Assembly: GCF_000270305.1 (NCBI RefSeq)
Contig: NC_015737.1
Location: forward strand, 1,116,501 to 1,180,500
DNA length: 64,000 nt
Direction: 5' to 3'
Origin: Clostridium sp. SY8519
GTDB taxonomy: Bacteria; Bacillota; Clostridia; Lachnospirales; Lachnospiraceae
The translations under genes and the position numbers were made by a program. Shown piece after piece: positions 41,106-49,778 of the stretch. A model generated the notes under the pieces. The model did no database searches and was not told the DNA's origin. It saw only the letters and a program-made list of their open reading frames with translations. The stretch's first letter is position 1. Every line of letters starts with the position of its first letter.

Positions 41106-41729
41106 TTACCAGGTGACTGCAATATCCAGCTGGTTCGGATTGTGTGCCGCAAATCCGCCGGTATCACATACGATGCCGGTGCCAAGGCTGGTTGCTACCA
41201 GGGATCCTCTCGGATGGGTGTTCAGATTGGCTGCTACCATGACATAGTTGCCCAGCATCTTGACGCCGTCCTTACGTACCCAGTATTTGCCCTTATTTCC
41301 TCTGGCGCGCATAATGCGGACAATGTTGGACATATCCATGTTGTAATAGGTCTCTTTTCCGCTCGGTCCGGTTACGGTACCGTTGGTGCGGTTTAATACC
41401 GCGCCGTTCCAGGAAGAGGAACGGGTGGATGCTGAGGATGAAGAGGAAGAGGAACCGCTGGTGGATACATAATTGCCGGCTACATATGCAGCAGCTCCGT
41501 CATATTTGATTTTGTACCAACCGTTGGTTTTTCCTACAATAGTAACTTTATCGCCTTCATCCAGTCCGCCGACGATGCGGTTGGAAGTGGATGCGCCTGC
41601 ACGTACGTTTAAAGAAGAGGCGGTAACAGTACCGCGACTGGCGGTCGCTTCACTAGCGAATGCAGGGATTGCTGTGCACATGGTAAGGGATAATGCTGCC
41701 CCCAGTACAACGACGAGTCTCTTTTTCAT
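41106..41729 (-). CDS. Secreted SH3 and 3D-domain cell-wall protein
   Basis: A 207-residue exported protein. A signal peptide (MKKRLVVVLGAALSLTMC, cleavage near AFA-SEA) is followed by a bacterial SH3 domain at about 33-88 (SLNVRAGASTSNRIVGGL, WYKIKYDGAAAYVAGNYV), a Ser-rich linker, and a C-terminal 3D/RlpA-like barrel with Asp-containing GTGIVCDTGGFA and NQLDIAVTW. Three Asp residues mark 3D domains of wall-active enzymes, so it may cleave or bind peptidoglycan. GGAGGTTTAATC precedes the ATG. It has its own promoter and terminator. Confidence 0.85.
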   Translation of the reverse strand: MKKRLVVVLGAALSLTMCTAIPAFASEATASRGTVTASSLNVRAGASTSNRIVGGLDEGDKVTIVGKTNGWYKIKYDGAAAYVAGNYVSTSGSSSSSSSASTRSSSWNGAVLNRTNGTVTGPSGKETYYNMDMSNIVRIMRARGNKGKYWVRKDGVKMLGNYVMVAANLNTHPRGSLVATSLGTGIVCDTGGFAAHNPNQLDIAVTW

Positions 41730-41821
41730 GATTAAACCTCCAATGAAGTATGCAGTTCAAAAAATTTTAAGAAAAACTTCAAAAACTGTTTCAAAAATGT
41801 TACATAATTGTTACGGTCTGC

Positions 41822-41851
41822 ATTATAGTATGGATGTGAGCAAAAGGTCAA
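41822..41851 (-). promoter_or_regulatory. Promoter of the SH3 protein gene
   Basis: On the minus strand TTGACC is followed after 18 bp by TATAAT. The start would fall near 41815, giving a leader of about 85 bases. The remaining bases from 41852 to 42112 hold no gene that I can support. Confidence 0.72.
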
Positions 41852-42112
41852 GTTATGAAAATCCCAAAGAAACACAAATTTATTGTGCAGTATGCACTAA
41901 AAAAGAAAGGAAAATTGTGGGGTATACATAAAAAATGAGGAAAAGCTGACGGCGCAGGACAAGGGCTTCCGGTGCAGACCGGGAAAAAAGGGAAAAACCA
42001 TTGGCAAAATTGCACAAACTTCTTCCGCAATCCGGGAAGAGATAGCGGGGAATGGGCGGAACCTCCTGGGAACAGCGGGGGTCCGGCGGATGGATCCGAT
42101 AAAAAACGAAAG

Positions 42113-42149
42113 AAAAACCCCGTATCCGACTGGTTCGAATACGGGGTTT
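42113..42149 (-). terminator. Terminator after tyrS
   Basis: On the minus strand AAACCCCGTATTCG pairs with CGGATACGGGGTTT (about 42113-42127 with 42136-42149) and a run of T follows. It lies 14 bases after the tyrS stop codon. Confidence 0.88.
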
Positions 42150-42162
42150 CAGGCAGGCAGAA

Positions 42163-43386
42163 TTATTTATAGATGATTTTGCGGAAATTTTTCTTTCCCT
42201 TTTTCAGAACAAAATCATCAGCCTGCAGATCGGCAGGTGTATAGGAAGTGTTGATGTCGGTGATTTTTTCCCCGTTGACAGAAGCACCGCCCTGCTGAAC
42301 GGTACGGCGCGCGTCGGAACGGGAAGAGCAGAGGCCGGCAGCCACAAGAAGTCCCATGATATCAATGGAACCATCCTTCAGGTCACTTTCCGAGAGCTCA
42401 GCAACCGGCATGTCTGCAGCGCTGCCGGAAGAGAAGATGGCCCGGGCAGCGGTCTGGGCCTTCTGAGCCTCTTCTTCGCCATGCACCAGCTTGGTCAGTT
42501 CAAAGGCCAGGATTTCTTTGGCCTGATTCAGCTGGCTGCCTTCCCAGTGATCCATTTCATCGATCTGTTCCAGAGGAAGGAACGTGAGCATACGCAGACA
42601 TTTTAATACATCCGCATCCCCCACATTCCTCCAGTACTGATAGAAATCGTAGGGGGAAGTCTTATTCGGATCCAACCATACTGCTCCGGACTGGGTTTTT
42701 CCCATTTTTTTGCCTTCGGAGTTCAGCAGAAGGGTAATGGTCATGGCATAGGCGTCTTTCCCCAGCTTTCTGCGGATCAGCTCGGTGCCGCCCAGCATAT
42801 TGGACCACTGGTCATCGCCGCCGAACTGCATATTACAGCCGTAGGTGCGGAATAATTCGTAGAAATCATAGCTCTGCATGATCATGTAGTTGAATTCCAG
42901 GAAGCTTAAGCCCCGCTCCATACGCTGTTTGTAGCATTCCGCGGTCAGCATGCGGTTTACGGAAAAATGCGGGCCGATGTCACGCAGTACATCGACATAA
43001 TTTAAATCCAGCAGCCAGTCCGCGTTGTTGACCAACAGCGCTTTGCCGTCAGAAAAGTCCACAAACCGTGACATCTGTTTTTTAAAGCAGTCTACGTTGT
43101 GCTGGATGGTCTCTTTTGTCATCATCTGGCGCATATCGGTACGTCCGGAAGGATCGCCGATCATAGCGGTGCCGCCTCCGATCAAGGCGATGGGACGGTT
43201 TCCTGCCATCTGCAGGCGCTTCATCAGGCACAGCGCCATAAAATGGCCGACGTGGAGACTGTCTGCGGTGGGGTCGAATCCGATATAAAAAGTAGCTTTT
43301 CCATGATTCACCAGATCACGGATCTGTTCTTCGTCAGTTACCTGGGCGATGAGGCCGCGGGCAACCAGTTCATCATAACAAGTCAT
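42163..43386 (-). CDS. tyrS: Tyrosyl-tRNA synthetase
   Basis: A 407-residue class I synthetase that charges tRNA-Tyr. The HIGH-type motif is in [20 protein letters not shown], the KMSKS loop reads [12 protein letters not shown], and an S4 RNA-binding domain ends the protein ([19 protein letters not shown]). QSYDFYELF and [12 protein letters not shown] are typical of TyrRS. A T-box leader upstream makes expression depend on uncharged tRNA. Confidence 0.95.
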   Translation of the reverse strand: MTCYDELVARGLIAQVTDEEQIRDLVNHGKATFYIGFDPTADSLHVGHFMALCLMKRLQMAGNRPIALIGGGTAMIGDPSGRTDMRQMMTKETIQHNVDCFKKQMSRFVDFSDGKALLVNNADWLLDLNYVDVLRDIGPHFSVNRMLTAECYKQRMERGLSFLEFNYMIMQSYDFYELFRTYGCNMQFGGDDQWSNMLGGTELIRRKLGKDAYAMTITLLLNSEGKKMGKTQSGAVWLDPNKTSPYDFYQYWRNVGDADVLKCLRMLTFLPLEQIDEMDHWEGSQLNQAKEILAFELTKLVHGEEEAQKAQTAARAIFSSGSAADMPVAELSESDLKDGSIDIMGLLVAAGLCSSRSDARRTVQQGGASVNGEKITDINTSYTPADLQADDFVLKKGKKNFRKIIYK

Positions 43387-43458
43387 AGTTCATCCTCCAT
43401 AGTTAGCTTTGATTTGGAAACAGAGCAGGGAGGGAAGCGGCGGGCTGACCCCGCGCAA

Positions 43459-43783
43459 GAAAAAAGCCCCGTCCCTGCAAAAGGACGAGGCTGAAATGCC
43501 ACGTGGTACCACCTTAATTCATCGGCAACTCGCATTGCCGACCTTAACAAGTATCCGCTGTCCGGCAGACGGTGAATACTCCTGCGGGATAACGGCCGCA
43601 TGCCGGTGCAGCCTACTGCATGCGGGACGGCAGCCGGAAAACGGTCTGTCCGTCGGGACGGTTCGGTGCACAGCTCCTGAAGGTATTCGGAACATATCTC
43701 CCTCGCGCCTCTCAGCAGCCGGCAGCTCTCTGTCAGTTCTGATATGTTCTTACTTGTTTCATTCAACGCCTTTGATTCAATTG
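43459..43783 (-). promoter_or_regulatory. T-box riboswitch in the tyrS leader
   Basis: The minus-strand leader has the conserved T-box sequence AAGGTGGTACCACG (plus 43502-43515), which pairs with the tRNA acceptor end, followed by a G+C-rich terminator stem and a run of T at 43459-43492. A Stem I-like helix (GAACATATC/GATATGTTC) with AGAGAG lies near 43690-43747. A UAC triplet just 3' of it (plus 43683-43685) is a candidate Tyr specifier, though the base after it is C rather than the usual purine. Uncharged tRNA-Tyr should allow read-through into tyrS. Confidence 0.88.
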
Positions 43784-43789
43784 CATCCT

Positions 43790-43818
43790 AGTATACGGAG
43801 TATTCCTGTAAATGTCAA
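43790..43818 (-). promoter_or_regulatory. Consensus promoter of the tyrS T-box transcript
   Basis: On the minus strand TTGACA is followed after exactly 17 bp by TATACT. The start falls just ahead of the T-box. It faces away from the promoter of the zinc-ribbon gene at 43864. Confidence 0.85.
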
Positions 43819-43863
43819 CTGGGAGGGAAATCTTAAAAGAACCTTAAATTTCCCGGTGTTTTA

Positions 43864-43891
43864 TTGTGAAAACGACGGGACATTATATAAT
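43864..43891 (+). promoter_or_regulatory. Promoter of the zinc-ribbon protein gene
   Basis: TTGTGA (43864-43869) and TATAAT (43886-43891) with a 16-bp spacer, about 70 bases ahead of the ATG at 43968. Confidence 0.6.
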
Positions 43892-43967
43892 GAAGACAGT
43901 GTCGGACGCCTCGCAGGCCGTTATGACGGAAACAGAGTTCAGATACAGACAGGAAGGAGACAGGATT

Positions 43968-44576
43968 ATGGCATTTATGGACAGAGTCGGCAGCGCGATT
44001 TCTTCGCTTGCGGATAAGGGGGTAAGCAAGACAAAAGAGCTGAAAGATACCGCTAAGTATACGGTGGATATCAAAAACACAGAAAACGCCATCAACCAGG
44101 CTTACCGGGAAATTGGAAAAGCTTACTATGAAGCCCACAAGGCAGATGCGGAGACAGAGTTTGAGCAGATCGGCGAAATCAGCGAGCTGCTGGAAGAGCT
44201 GCAGCAGCTGAAGGCAAAGCGGGATGAGGTGCGGGGCGTGATGAAATGCCCGAACTGCGGCGCACAGGTAAAAGAAAGTGACAGATTCTGCACATCCTGT
44301 GGAGTAAAACTGGAAAAACCGGCCGAACGGGTGGAAGCGGAAATCGTCAGTCATGGCACTTACGGTGAACCGGAGACCGCGGAAGAAGTGGAAGGCCTGG
44401 ATGCTGAGACTGCGGAGCCGGAGACGGAACAGGCGGCAGATGCTGCGTCGTCAAAGACAGAACAGGCAGCAGACAGCGCGGAGCCGGCGGCAGAACAGGC
44501 AGCAGACAGCGCGGAGCCGGCGGCAGATGCCGCGGAAACCGCAGAAACGGAAGCAGCAGATAATCTGAAATTGTAA
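43968..44576 (+). CDS. Zinc-ribbon protein with helical head and acidic Ala-rich tail
   Basis: A 202-residue cytoplasmic protein. Residues about 1-90 are helical, with coiled-coil-like LEELQQLKAKRDEV. A zinc ribbon follows, with the pairs CPNCG and CTSCG near residues 93 and 109. The tail, from about 135, is a low-complexity acidic run of Ala, Glu and Asp including two copies of an 11-residue unit. Proteins with this head and ribbon are common in Firmicutes without a known role. AAGGAGA supports the start at 43968. A terminator follows. Confidence 0.8.
   Translation: MAFMDRVGSAISSLADKGVSKTKELKDTAKYTVDIKNTENAINQAYREIGKAYYEAHKADAETEFEQIGEISELLEELQQLKAKRDEVRGVMKCPNCGAQVKESDRFCTSCGVKLEKPAERVEAEIVSHGTYGEPETAEEVEGLDAETAEPETEQAADAASSKTEQAADSAEPAAEQAADSAEPAADAAETAETEAADNLKL
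44459..44524 (+). repeat. Two tandem 33-bp repeats in the acidic tail
   Basis: Two near-identical 33-bp units with period 33 (GAACAGGCAGCAGACAGCG start) encode the Ala/Glu-rich tail of the zinc-ribbon protein. The in-frame unit length would let copy number vary without breaking the gene. Confidence 0.75.
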
Positions 44577-44701
44577 GCGCAGGCCTGAGGCGGAAAAACA
44601 GACGCCGCAGAACCGGAATACGCCGGAACCGCAACACACCGGGACCGGAATAAGCCGAGCGGAAGAACTCCGGAAACAGAAGCGTCTGCCGCATGGCATG
44701 G

Positions 44702-44733
44702 AATCCCGCAGGAGAAGTCTTGCGGGATTTTCT
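44702..44733 (+). terminator. Terminator ahead of metG
   Basis: AATCCCGCA (44702-44710) pairs with TGCGGGATT (44721-44729), followed by TTTCTTTCC. It ends the zinc-ribbon transcript. A TTGCGG/TATAAT pair with 17-bp spacing (44720-44748) overlaps its 3' arm and may be the metG promoter. Confidence 0.75.
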
Positions 44734-44880
44734 TTCCTATCTTATAATAATGTGAGTGCAGTGCCGGAAGTCAGGATCTGCCCGGAAGGGATGGACTTTG
44801 CGGCACACCATGTGCAATCGACGGAATCGCTTTGCAAAAAGCGGCTCATTCGTATGAATAATTACTGCAGGGGAGAGTTT

Positions 44881-46848
44881 ATGTGTAAGAACTGTAAAGG
44901 AAAGTATTATATTACATCGGCTATTGCTTATGCCTCCGGCAAGCCGCATATCGGCAATACCTACGAAATCGTGCTGGCAGATGCCATTGCGCGCTACAAG
45001 CGCCAGGAAGGCTATGACGTCTATTTTCAGACCGGCACCGATGAACACGGCCAGAAAAACGAGCTGAAAGCAGAAGAAGCCGGCGTGACACCGAAGGAAT
45101 ATGTGGATCAGATGTCCGCAGAGATCAAGCGGATCTGGGATCTGATGAATACTTCCTATGATAATTTTATCCGTACGACGGATGAAGACCATAAGATACA
45201 GGTGCAGAAGATATTCAAACGTCTGTATGACCAGGGAGATATCTACAAAGGCGCCTATGAAGGGTGGTACTGCACGCCCTGTGAGTCCTTCTGGACCGAA
45301 ACCCAGCTGGTGGACGGCAAATGCCCGGACTGCGGCCGCGAGGTGCAGATGGCGAAGGAAGAAGCGTATTTCTTTAAAATGAGCAAATATGCGGACCGTC
45401 TGGAAAAATACATTGACGAACATCCGGAATTCATCCAGCCGGTATCCCGCAAGAATGAAATGATCAACAACTTCATCAAACCGGGACTGCAGGACCTGTG
45501 TGTATCCAGGACTTCTTTCTCCTGGGGCATTCCGGTGGATTTTGATCCGAAGCATGTGGTCTATGTATGGCTGGACGCGCTGACGAACTATATCACAAAA
45601 ATCGGCTATGACGCAGACGGGAATTCCTCCGATCTGTTTCAAAAATTCTGGCCGGCGGACCTGCATCTGATCGGCAAGGATATTATCCGGTTTCATACCA
45701 TATACTGGCCGATTTTCCTGATGGCGCTGGATCTGCCGCTGCCGAAGCAGGTATTCGGCCATCCGTGGCTTGTGATGAGCAACGGAAAAATGAGCAAATC
45801 CAAAGGAAATGTCATCTATGCGGATGATCTGGCAGAGATTTTCGGTGTGGACGCGGTACGGTATTTCCTTCTTCACGAGATGCCCTATGAAAATGACGGC
45901 GTGATTTCCTGGGAGCTGATGGTGGAACGGACCAATTCCGATCTGGCCAATACCATCGGCAATCTGGTGAACCGCACCATTTCCATGAGCAACAAATACT
46001 TCGGCGGTGTGGTGGCCGACAAGGGCGCCGCAGAGGCCGTAGACGAGGATCTGAAGCAGGCAGTGACGGGAACCCGCGACCGGGTGGCGGCCAAGATGGC
46101 GGATCTGCGTGTGGCAGACGCGATGACAGAAGTGCTGAATCTGTTCAAACGCTGCAACAAGTATATTGACGAAACCGAACCCTGGGTACTGGCCAAGGAG
46201 GAGGACAAAAAAGACCGTCTGTCCACGGTGCTGTATCATCTGATCGAAAGCATCAATATCGGCGCAGTGCTGATCCGGAGCTTTATGCCGGAGACAGCGG
46301 ACAAAATCATTGCCCAGATCAATGGCTGCGACCGTGATTTTGAAGAGCTGAATCAGTTCGGCCTCTACGAAAGCGGCAGATCCGTGACAGCTCAGCCGGA
46401 GATCCTTTTCGCGCGAAAAGATATGAAGGAAGTCATGGAAAAAGTGGCGGAACTGATGCCGGCCCAGCAGAAAGAGGAACCGCAGGAGCCGGAGGAAGAA
46501 GGCATTGATATCGAGGCAAAACCGGAGATTACCTTTGATGATTTCACCAAGATGCAGTTCCAGGTAGGCGAGATTGTCAAATGCGAGGAAGTGCCGAAGT
46601 CCAAGAAGCTTCTGTGCTCGCAGGTGCGGATCGGCAGTGAGGTAAAGCAGATCGTATCCGGAATTAAAAAATACTACTCCGCAGAGGAGATGGTAGGCAA
46701 AAAAGTCATGGTACTGGTAAATCTGAAGCCGGCAAAGCTGGCAGGTGTGCTGTCGGAAGGCATGCTGCTCTGCGCGGAAGACGCGGAAGGCAATCTGTCT
46801 TTGATGACACCGGAGAAACCGATGCCATCCGGCGCGGAGATTGCCTGA
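44881..46848 (+). CDS. metG: Methionyl-tRNA synthetase
   Basis: A 655-residue class I synthetase. The HIGH-type motif is in YASGKPHIGNTYE near residue 20, a zinc knuckle has CTPCESFW and CPDCGREV near 130-150, and the KMSKS loop (SNGKMSKSKGN) is near residue 303. A C-terminal tRNA-binding (EMAP/Trbp111-like) domain follows from about 545 (FTKMQFQVGEIVKCEEVPKS, LKPAKLAGVLSEGMLL), which aids dimerisation. GGGGAGAG supports 44881; the open frame continues upstream, but that stretch contains the terminator and promoter. A strong terminator follows. Confidence 0.95.
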   Translation: MCKNCKGKYYITSAIAYASGKPHIGNTYEIVLADAIARYKRQEGYDVYFQTGTDEHGQKNELKAEEAGVTPKEYVDQMSAEIKRIWDLMNTSYDNFIRTTDEDHKIQVQKIFKRLYDQGDIYKGAYEGWYCTPCESFWTETQLVDGKCPDCGREVQMAKEEAYFFKMSKYADRLEKYIDEHPEFIQPVSRKNEMINNFIKPGLQDLCVSRTSFSWGIPVDFDPKHVVYVWLDALTNYITKIGYDADGNSSDLFQKFWPADLHLIGKDIIRFHTIYWPIFLMALDLPLPKQVFGHPWLVMSNGKMSKSKGNVIYADDLAEIFGVDAVRYFLLHEMPYENDGVISWELMVERTNSDLANTIGNLVNRTISMSNKYFGGVVADKGAAEAVDEDLKQAVTGTRDRVAAKMADLRVADAMTEVLNLFKRCNKYIDETEPWVLAKEEDKKDRLSTVLYHLIESINIGAVLIRSFMPETADKIIAQINGCDRDFEELNQFGLYESGRSVTAQPEILFARKDMKEVMEKVAELMPAQQKEEPQEPEEEGIDIEAKPEITFDDFTKMQFQVGEIVKCEEVPKSKKLLCSQVRIGSEVKQIVSGIKKYYSAEEMVGKKVMVLVNLKPAKLAGVLSEGMLLCAEDAEGNLSLMTPEKPMPSGAEIA

Positions 46849-46871
46849 TCTTCTGAAGAGGCGGATCCGGA

Positions 46872-46920
46872 CTGCCGGAGCAGGACGAAACATGCGCTTC
46901 GTTCTGCTCCGGCAGATTTT
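46872..46920 (+). terminator. Terminator after metG
   Basis: A long stem (CTGCCGGAGCAGGACGAA with TTCGTTCTGCTCCGGCAG, one wobble) is followed by ATTTTTAT. It lies 24 bases after the metG stop. Confidence 0.9.
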
Positions 46921-47053
46921 TATATAAAAAATTACGAAATATATTAAATAATATCGAAATTTTACCACATAGATTTTTCCCCTTCTTTTTTCTAAAATAT
47001 TTATAAACAAAAAGGTAACTCAAAGGAAAAGGTAGAAGAAAGAGGGATGTGTA

Positions 47054-48451
47054 GTGTTTCAGAAGAAAGCAAAAGCAGATGACGGAAACAAGAGTTCTGT
47101 CGTAAACTTCGGTGCGGGATGGTTCCCGATTATTTACTGTCTGCTCATGTTCTGGTTTTATGTGGGCATGTGCAACGATGGTTCCAATGTAACTGTTCCG
47201 GCGATTGCGGCCAATCTCCGGGTGGAAAACAGCACACTGCTGACGATGAACTCCATCGCGGGTCTGGTCGGCGTAGTGTTCTTTATTGTAATGGGACAGA
47301 TCAACCGTAAGATCGGTGCCCGGTATCTGTCCGGTATTCTGTGTGTAGCAGCCGGTGTGGCTTACTATGGCGTCTGCAATGCCAGCAGCGTAGGCATGTA
47401 TCTGGTATTCATGTGCATCGTTACCGGCAGCATCATGTCCGCCGGTTATATCTGCGGCGGCGCTCTGGTTGCACAGTGGTTCCCGAAAAAGAAGGGCGTG
47501 GTTATGGGTTATACCACCATGGGTCATAACCTTGGTTCCGCTTTCTACTGCGTAATTTTCTCCGCTCTGATCAGCCGGTTCCTGATCGGCAAAGGTGTAC
47601 TTCCGATCTCCCTGGCAATCATTATCCTTGGTATCGTAGGCATGCTGTTTATCCGCGACACACCGCAGGAGAGACATATCAACCCGGATAACGTATCCGA
47701 TGCTGTATTCAAAAGCGAATATGACATGGATGACGAAGATGAGACCGGCGGCTGGACGGTAAAGAAACTGCTGTCCAAACGGGAACTCTGGCTTGCGTCC
47801 ATCACCACCGGACTGTTCCAGATCTGTTCCGTAGGTGTTATGAGCCAGCTGGTATTAAGAAATGAAGAACTCGGATTTTCCGCACAGCAGGCAATGTCCA
47901 TCATGACTGTTCTTGCGCTGATCGGTGTGGGCGGATCTTTCCTCATCGGTGTATTAGATGACAAACTGGGAACCAAGAAGACCATGATCGGTTTTGGTAT
48001 CTGGTATGCAGCAGCGCTGATCTTAAACTTCACTAACCTGATGCCGTGTGTATACATCTCACTGTTTATGATTGCCATCGGCATCGGCGGATCTGCAAAC
48101 TTTACCACATCCCTTCCGACATCTGTATTCGGACGTCAGGGATTCAATAAAGTAAACAGCGTAATCTTCCCGATCCAGGGTGCAGTTACCGCAATGCAGT
48201 TCCTGATCAACGCAATGGTACAGCAGGCAACCGGCGGACAGATCCGTTACGCTTACCTGGTGTTTGTAGTAGTGGCAATCGCCAACGTAGTTCTGATCTC
48301 CCGGATCGACGAGCACAGATACAACAGAGATTATCTGGTTCAGATGGGTGAGACAGAGAAACTAAAAGCTCTGGAAGCAGAACTTGGAGGAGCTGATGAA
48401 AAAGGCACAGCAGATACTGGCGCTGTTGCTGACGGCGGTTCTGCTCGGTAA
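47054..48451 (+). CDS. MFS transporter (oxalate/formate antiporter-like)
   Basis: A 465-residue major facilitator with about twelve helices. It has the loop motif WFPKKKGVVMGYTTMG, a cytoplasmic central loop (ERHINPDNVSDAVFKSEYDMDDEDE), and a hydrophilic Gly/Ala-rich tail after the last helix. The start is GTG with GAGGG upstream. Its last 56 bases overlap the start of a binding-protein gene, which is unusual because MFS carriers do not normally use one. The sequence has smoother, higher GC codon use than the MFS gene at 4300. Substrate unknown; carboxylates are typical of this branch. Confidence 0.87.
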   Translation: MFQKKAKADDGNKSSVVNFGAGWFPIIYCLLMFWFYVGMCNDGSNVTVPAIAANLRVENSTLLTMNSIAGLVGVVFFIVMGQINRKIGARYLSGILCVAAGVAYYGVCNASSVGMYLVFMCIVTGSIMSAGYICGGALVAQWFPKKKGVVMGYTTMGHNLGSAFYCVIFSALISRFLIGKGVLPISLAIIILGIVGMLFIRDTPQERHINPDNVSDAVFKSEYDMDDEDETGGWTVKKLLSKRELWLASITTGLFQICSVGVMSQLVLRNEELGFSAQQAMSIMTVLALIGVGGSFLIGVLDDKLGTKKTMIGFGIWYAAALILNFTNLMPCVYISLFMIAIGIGGSANFTTSLPTSVFGRQGFNKVNSVIFPIQGAVTAMQFLINAMVQQATGGQIRYAYLVFVVVAIANVVLISRIDEHRYNRDYLVQMGETEKLKALEAELGGADEKGTADTGAVADGGSAR

Positions 48452-49649
48452 TCTGGCAGGCTGCAGCAGCAGAAGTTCTGTCAGGAAAATACAGGAAAAT
48501 AACCAGAAGACAAAGGTCATCCGCGTGGGATTTGTATATCCCAAGCGGGGGACCTATAAGTCTTTTGGGGAGTATTCGGAAGAATGGACCAATTACGCAG
48601 TCAGTCAGATAAACGAGGCAGGTCTGACCATAGACGGCCAGCCGGCCATCATCAGCCTGATTACTGCGGATTCCAATTCCGAGGCAGCCGGCGCGAAAAG
48701 AGCGGCGGAAGATCTCATTGATGACAAAGGCGTGGATCTGATGATCACGTCAAAGACCGCAGACACCACCGTGCCGGTCAGCAAGGTGTGTGAAAGAAAA
48801 GGCGTGGTCTGCCTGTCCGTGGATACACCGACGGATACCTGGGCAGTGACCCGGCACCGGTATTCCTATCATGCCGGATTCAGTACGGAAGGTGAGCTGG
48901 AAAGTTTCCGGAATGCCTGGGATCAGGCATCCACGAATAAGCGGGTAGGTGTGCTGCACGCGAACGATCCGGAGGGCTCTACGATTATCCGCTATATGCC
49001 GCGGTTCGCGGAAAAAAACGGATATGTCGCCTATGATCCCGGCGCCTATCAGAACGGGCAGACGGATTTCAGCAATATCATCCGCAATTTAAGAACCCAG
49101 AAGATAGAGATCCTGGCAGGCGCTATGTCTACGGGGGATTTCCGTACCTTTTATCTGCAGCTTAAGAAAGAAGGGTATCTGCCGAAAATCCGTCTGATGA
49201 CAGTGGCAAAAGCCGCCCTGTTTTCCCAGGATATAGAGCAGCTGGGGGTGGAAAACCTCTGTACCGAGGTATGGTGGACGCCGCAGTTTCCTTATCATTC
49301 ATCCATCAATCAGATGAGCTGTAAGGAGCTGGGCCGGGAATTTACCCGTGTGACAGGACAGAAACAGGTGCCTCCGACCGCAGGGTATGATTATGCCAAT
49401 GTGGAACTGCTCTATGCAGTGTTGAAACAGGCAGGTTCCTTAAATACAGACAAGCTGCGGAAAGCAGCGGAACGTCTGAATCTGGACACAGTGATCGGAA
49501 AGGTATCCTATAATTCGGATCACTGTTCTGTACAGCCGCTGGCCACCGGACAGTGGATCTATGACCGGGTCAATAAGACCTGGGAACAGAAGATCATATC
49601 CAGCGGAACAATTAAAGGTTTACAGACGGACGCGGAACTGGCGTCCTGA
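48396..49649 (+). CDS. Lipoprotein, branched-chain-amino-acid-type solute-binding protein
   Basis: A 417-residue type I periplasmic-binding protein. The signal peptide ends in the lipobox LAGC with Cys near residue 23, so it is anchored outside the membrane. The Peripla_BP_6-like fold shows VIRVGFVYPKRGTYKSFGE, NSEAAGAKRAAEDLIDDKGVDL, and PTAGYDYANVELLY. GGAGGAG sets the start at 48396 inside the MFS gene. No livHMGF-type permease genes are near. The closest partners are the MFS carrier upstream and a YesM-type kinase at 51390, so it could be a sensing subunit rather than a transport subunit. Ligand unknown. Confidence 0.85.
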   Translation: MKKAQQILALLLTAVLLGNLAGCSSRSSVRKIQENNQKTKVIRVGFVYPKRGTYKSFGEYSEEWTNYAVSQINEAGLTIDGQPAIISLITADSNSEAAGAKRAAEDLIDDKGVDLMITSKTADTTVPVSKVCERKGVVCLSVDTPTDTWAVTRHRYSYHAGFSTEGELESFRNAWDQASTNKRVGVLHANDPEGSTIIRYMPRFAEKNGYVAYDPGAYQNGQTDFSNIIRNLRTQKIEILAGAMSTGDFRTFYLQLKKEGYLPKIRLMTVAKAALFSQDIEQLGVENLCTEVWWTPQFPYHSSINQMSCKELGREFTRVTGQKQVPPTAGYDYANVELLYAVLKQAGSLNTDKLRKAAERLNLDTVIGKVSYNSDHCSVQPLATGQWIYDRVNKTWEQKIISSGTIKGLQTDAELAS

Positions 49650-49778
49650 GAAAGAAAAGGGAAGAGCCAAAGGGGGCTTCCCTAAGGGATGTCTAATCCC
49701 TGAAATAAGCGGCATAGCCGGGTGTGCAGCCTGGCTGTGCCGTTAATTTTTTCTGCGGGAAATGCGTCCGGCGCAGGA

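Noticed and set aside
41855..41938. A 27-residue highly basic open frame (MKIPKKHKF start)
   Set aside because: No clear ribosome site, and it lies on the strand opposite to the SH3 gene promoter; kept out for lack of support.
42113..42149. GGTTCGAAT resembling a tRNA T-loop
   Set aside because: It lies in the loop of the tyrS terminator; there is no acceptor stem, D-arm or anticodon arm around it. No tRNA or rRNA gene was found in the window.
44737..47010. A 757-codon open frame on the minus strand across metG
   Set aside because: It is antisense to a well-supported metG and its composition (His, Ile, Arg, Phe-rich) is that of an antisense shadow in high-GC third-position codons.
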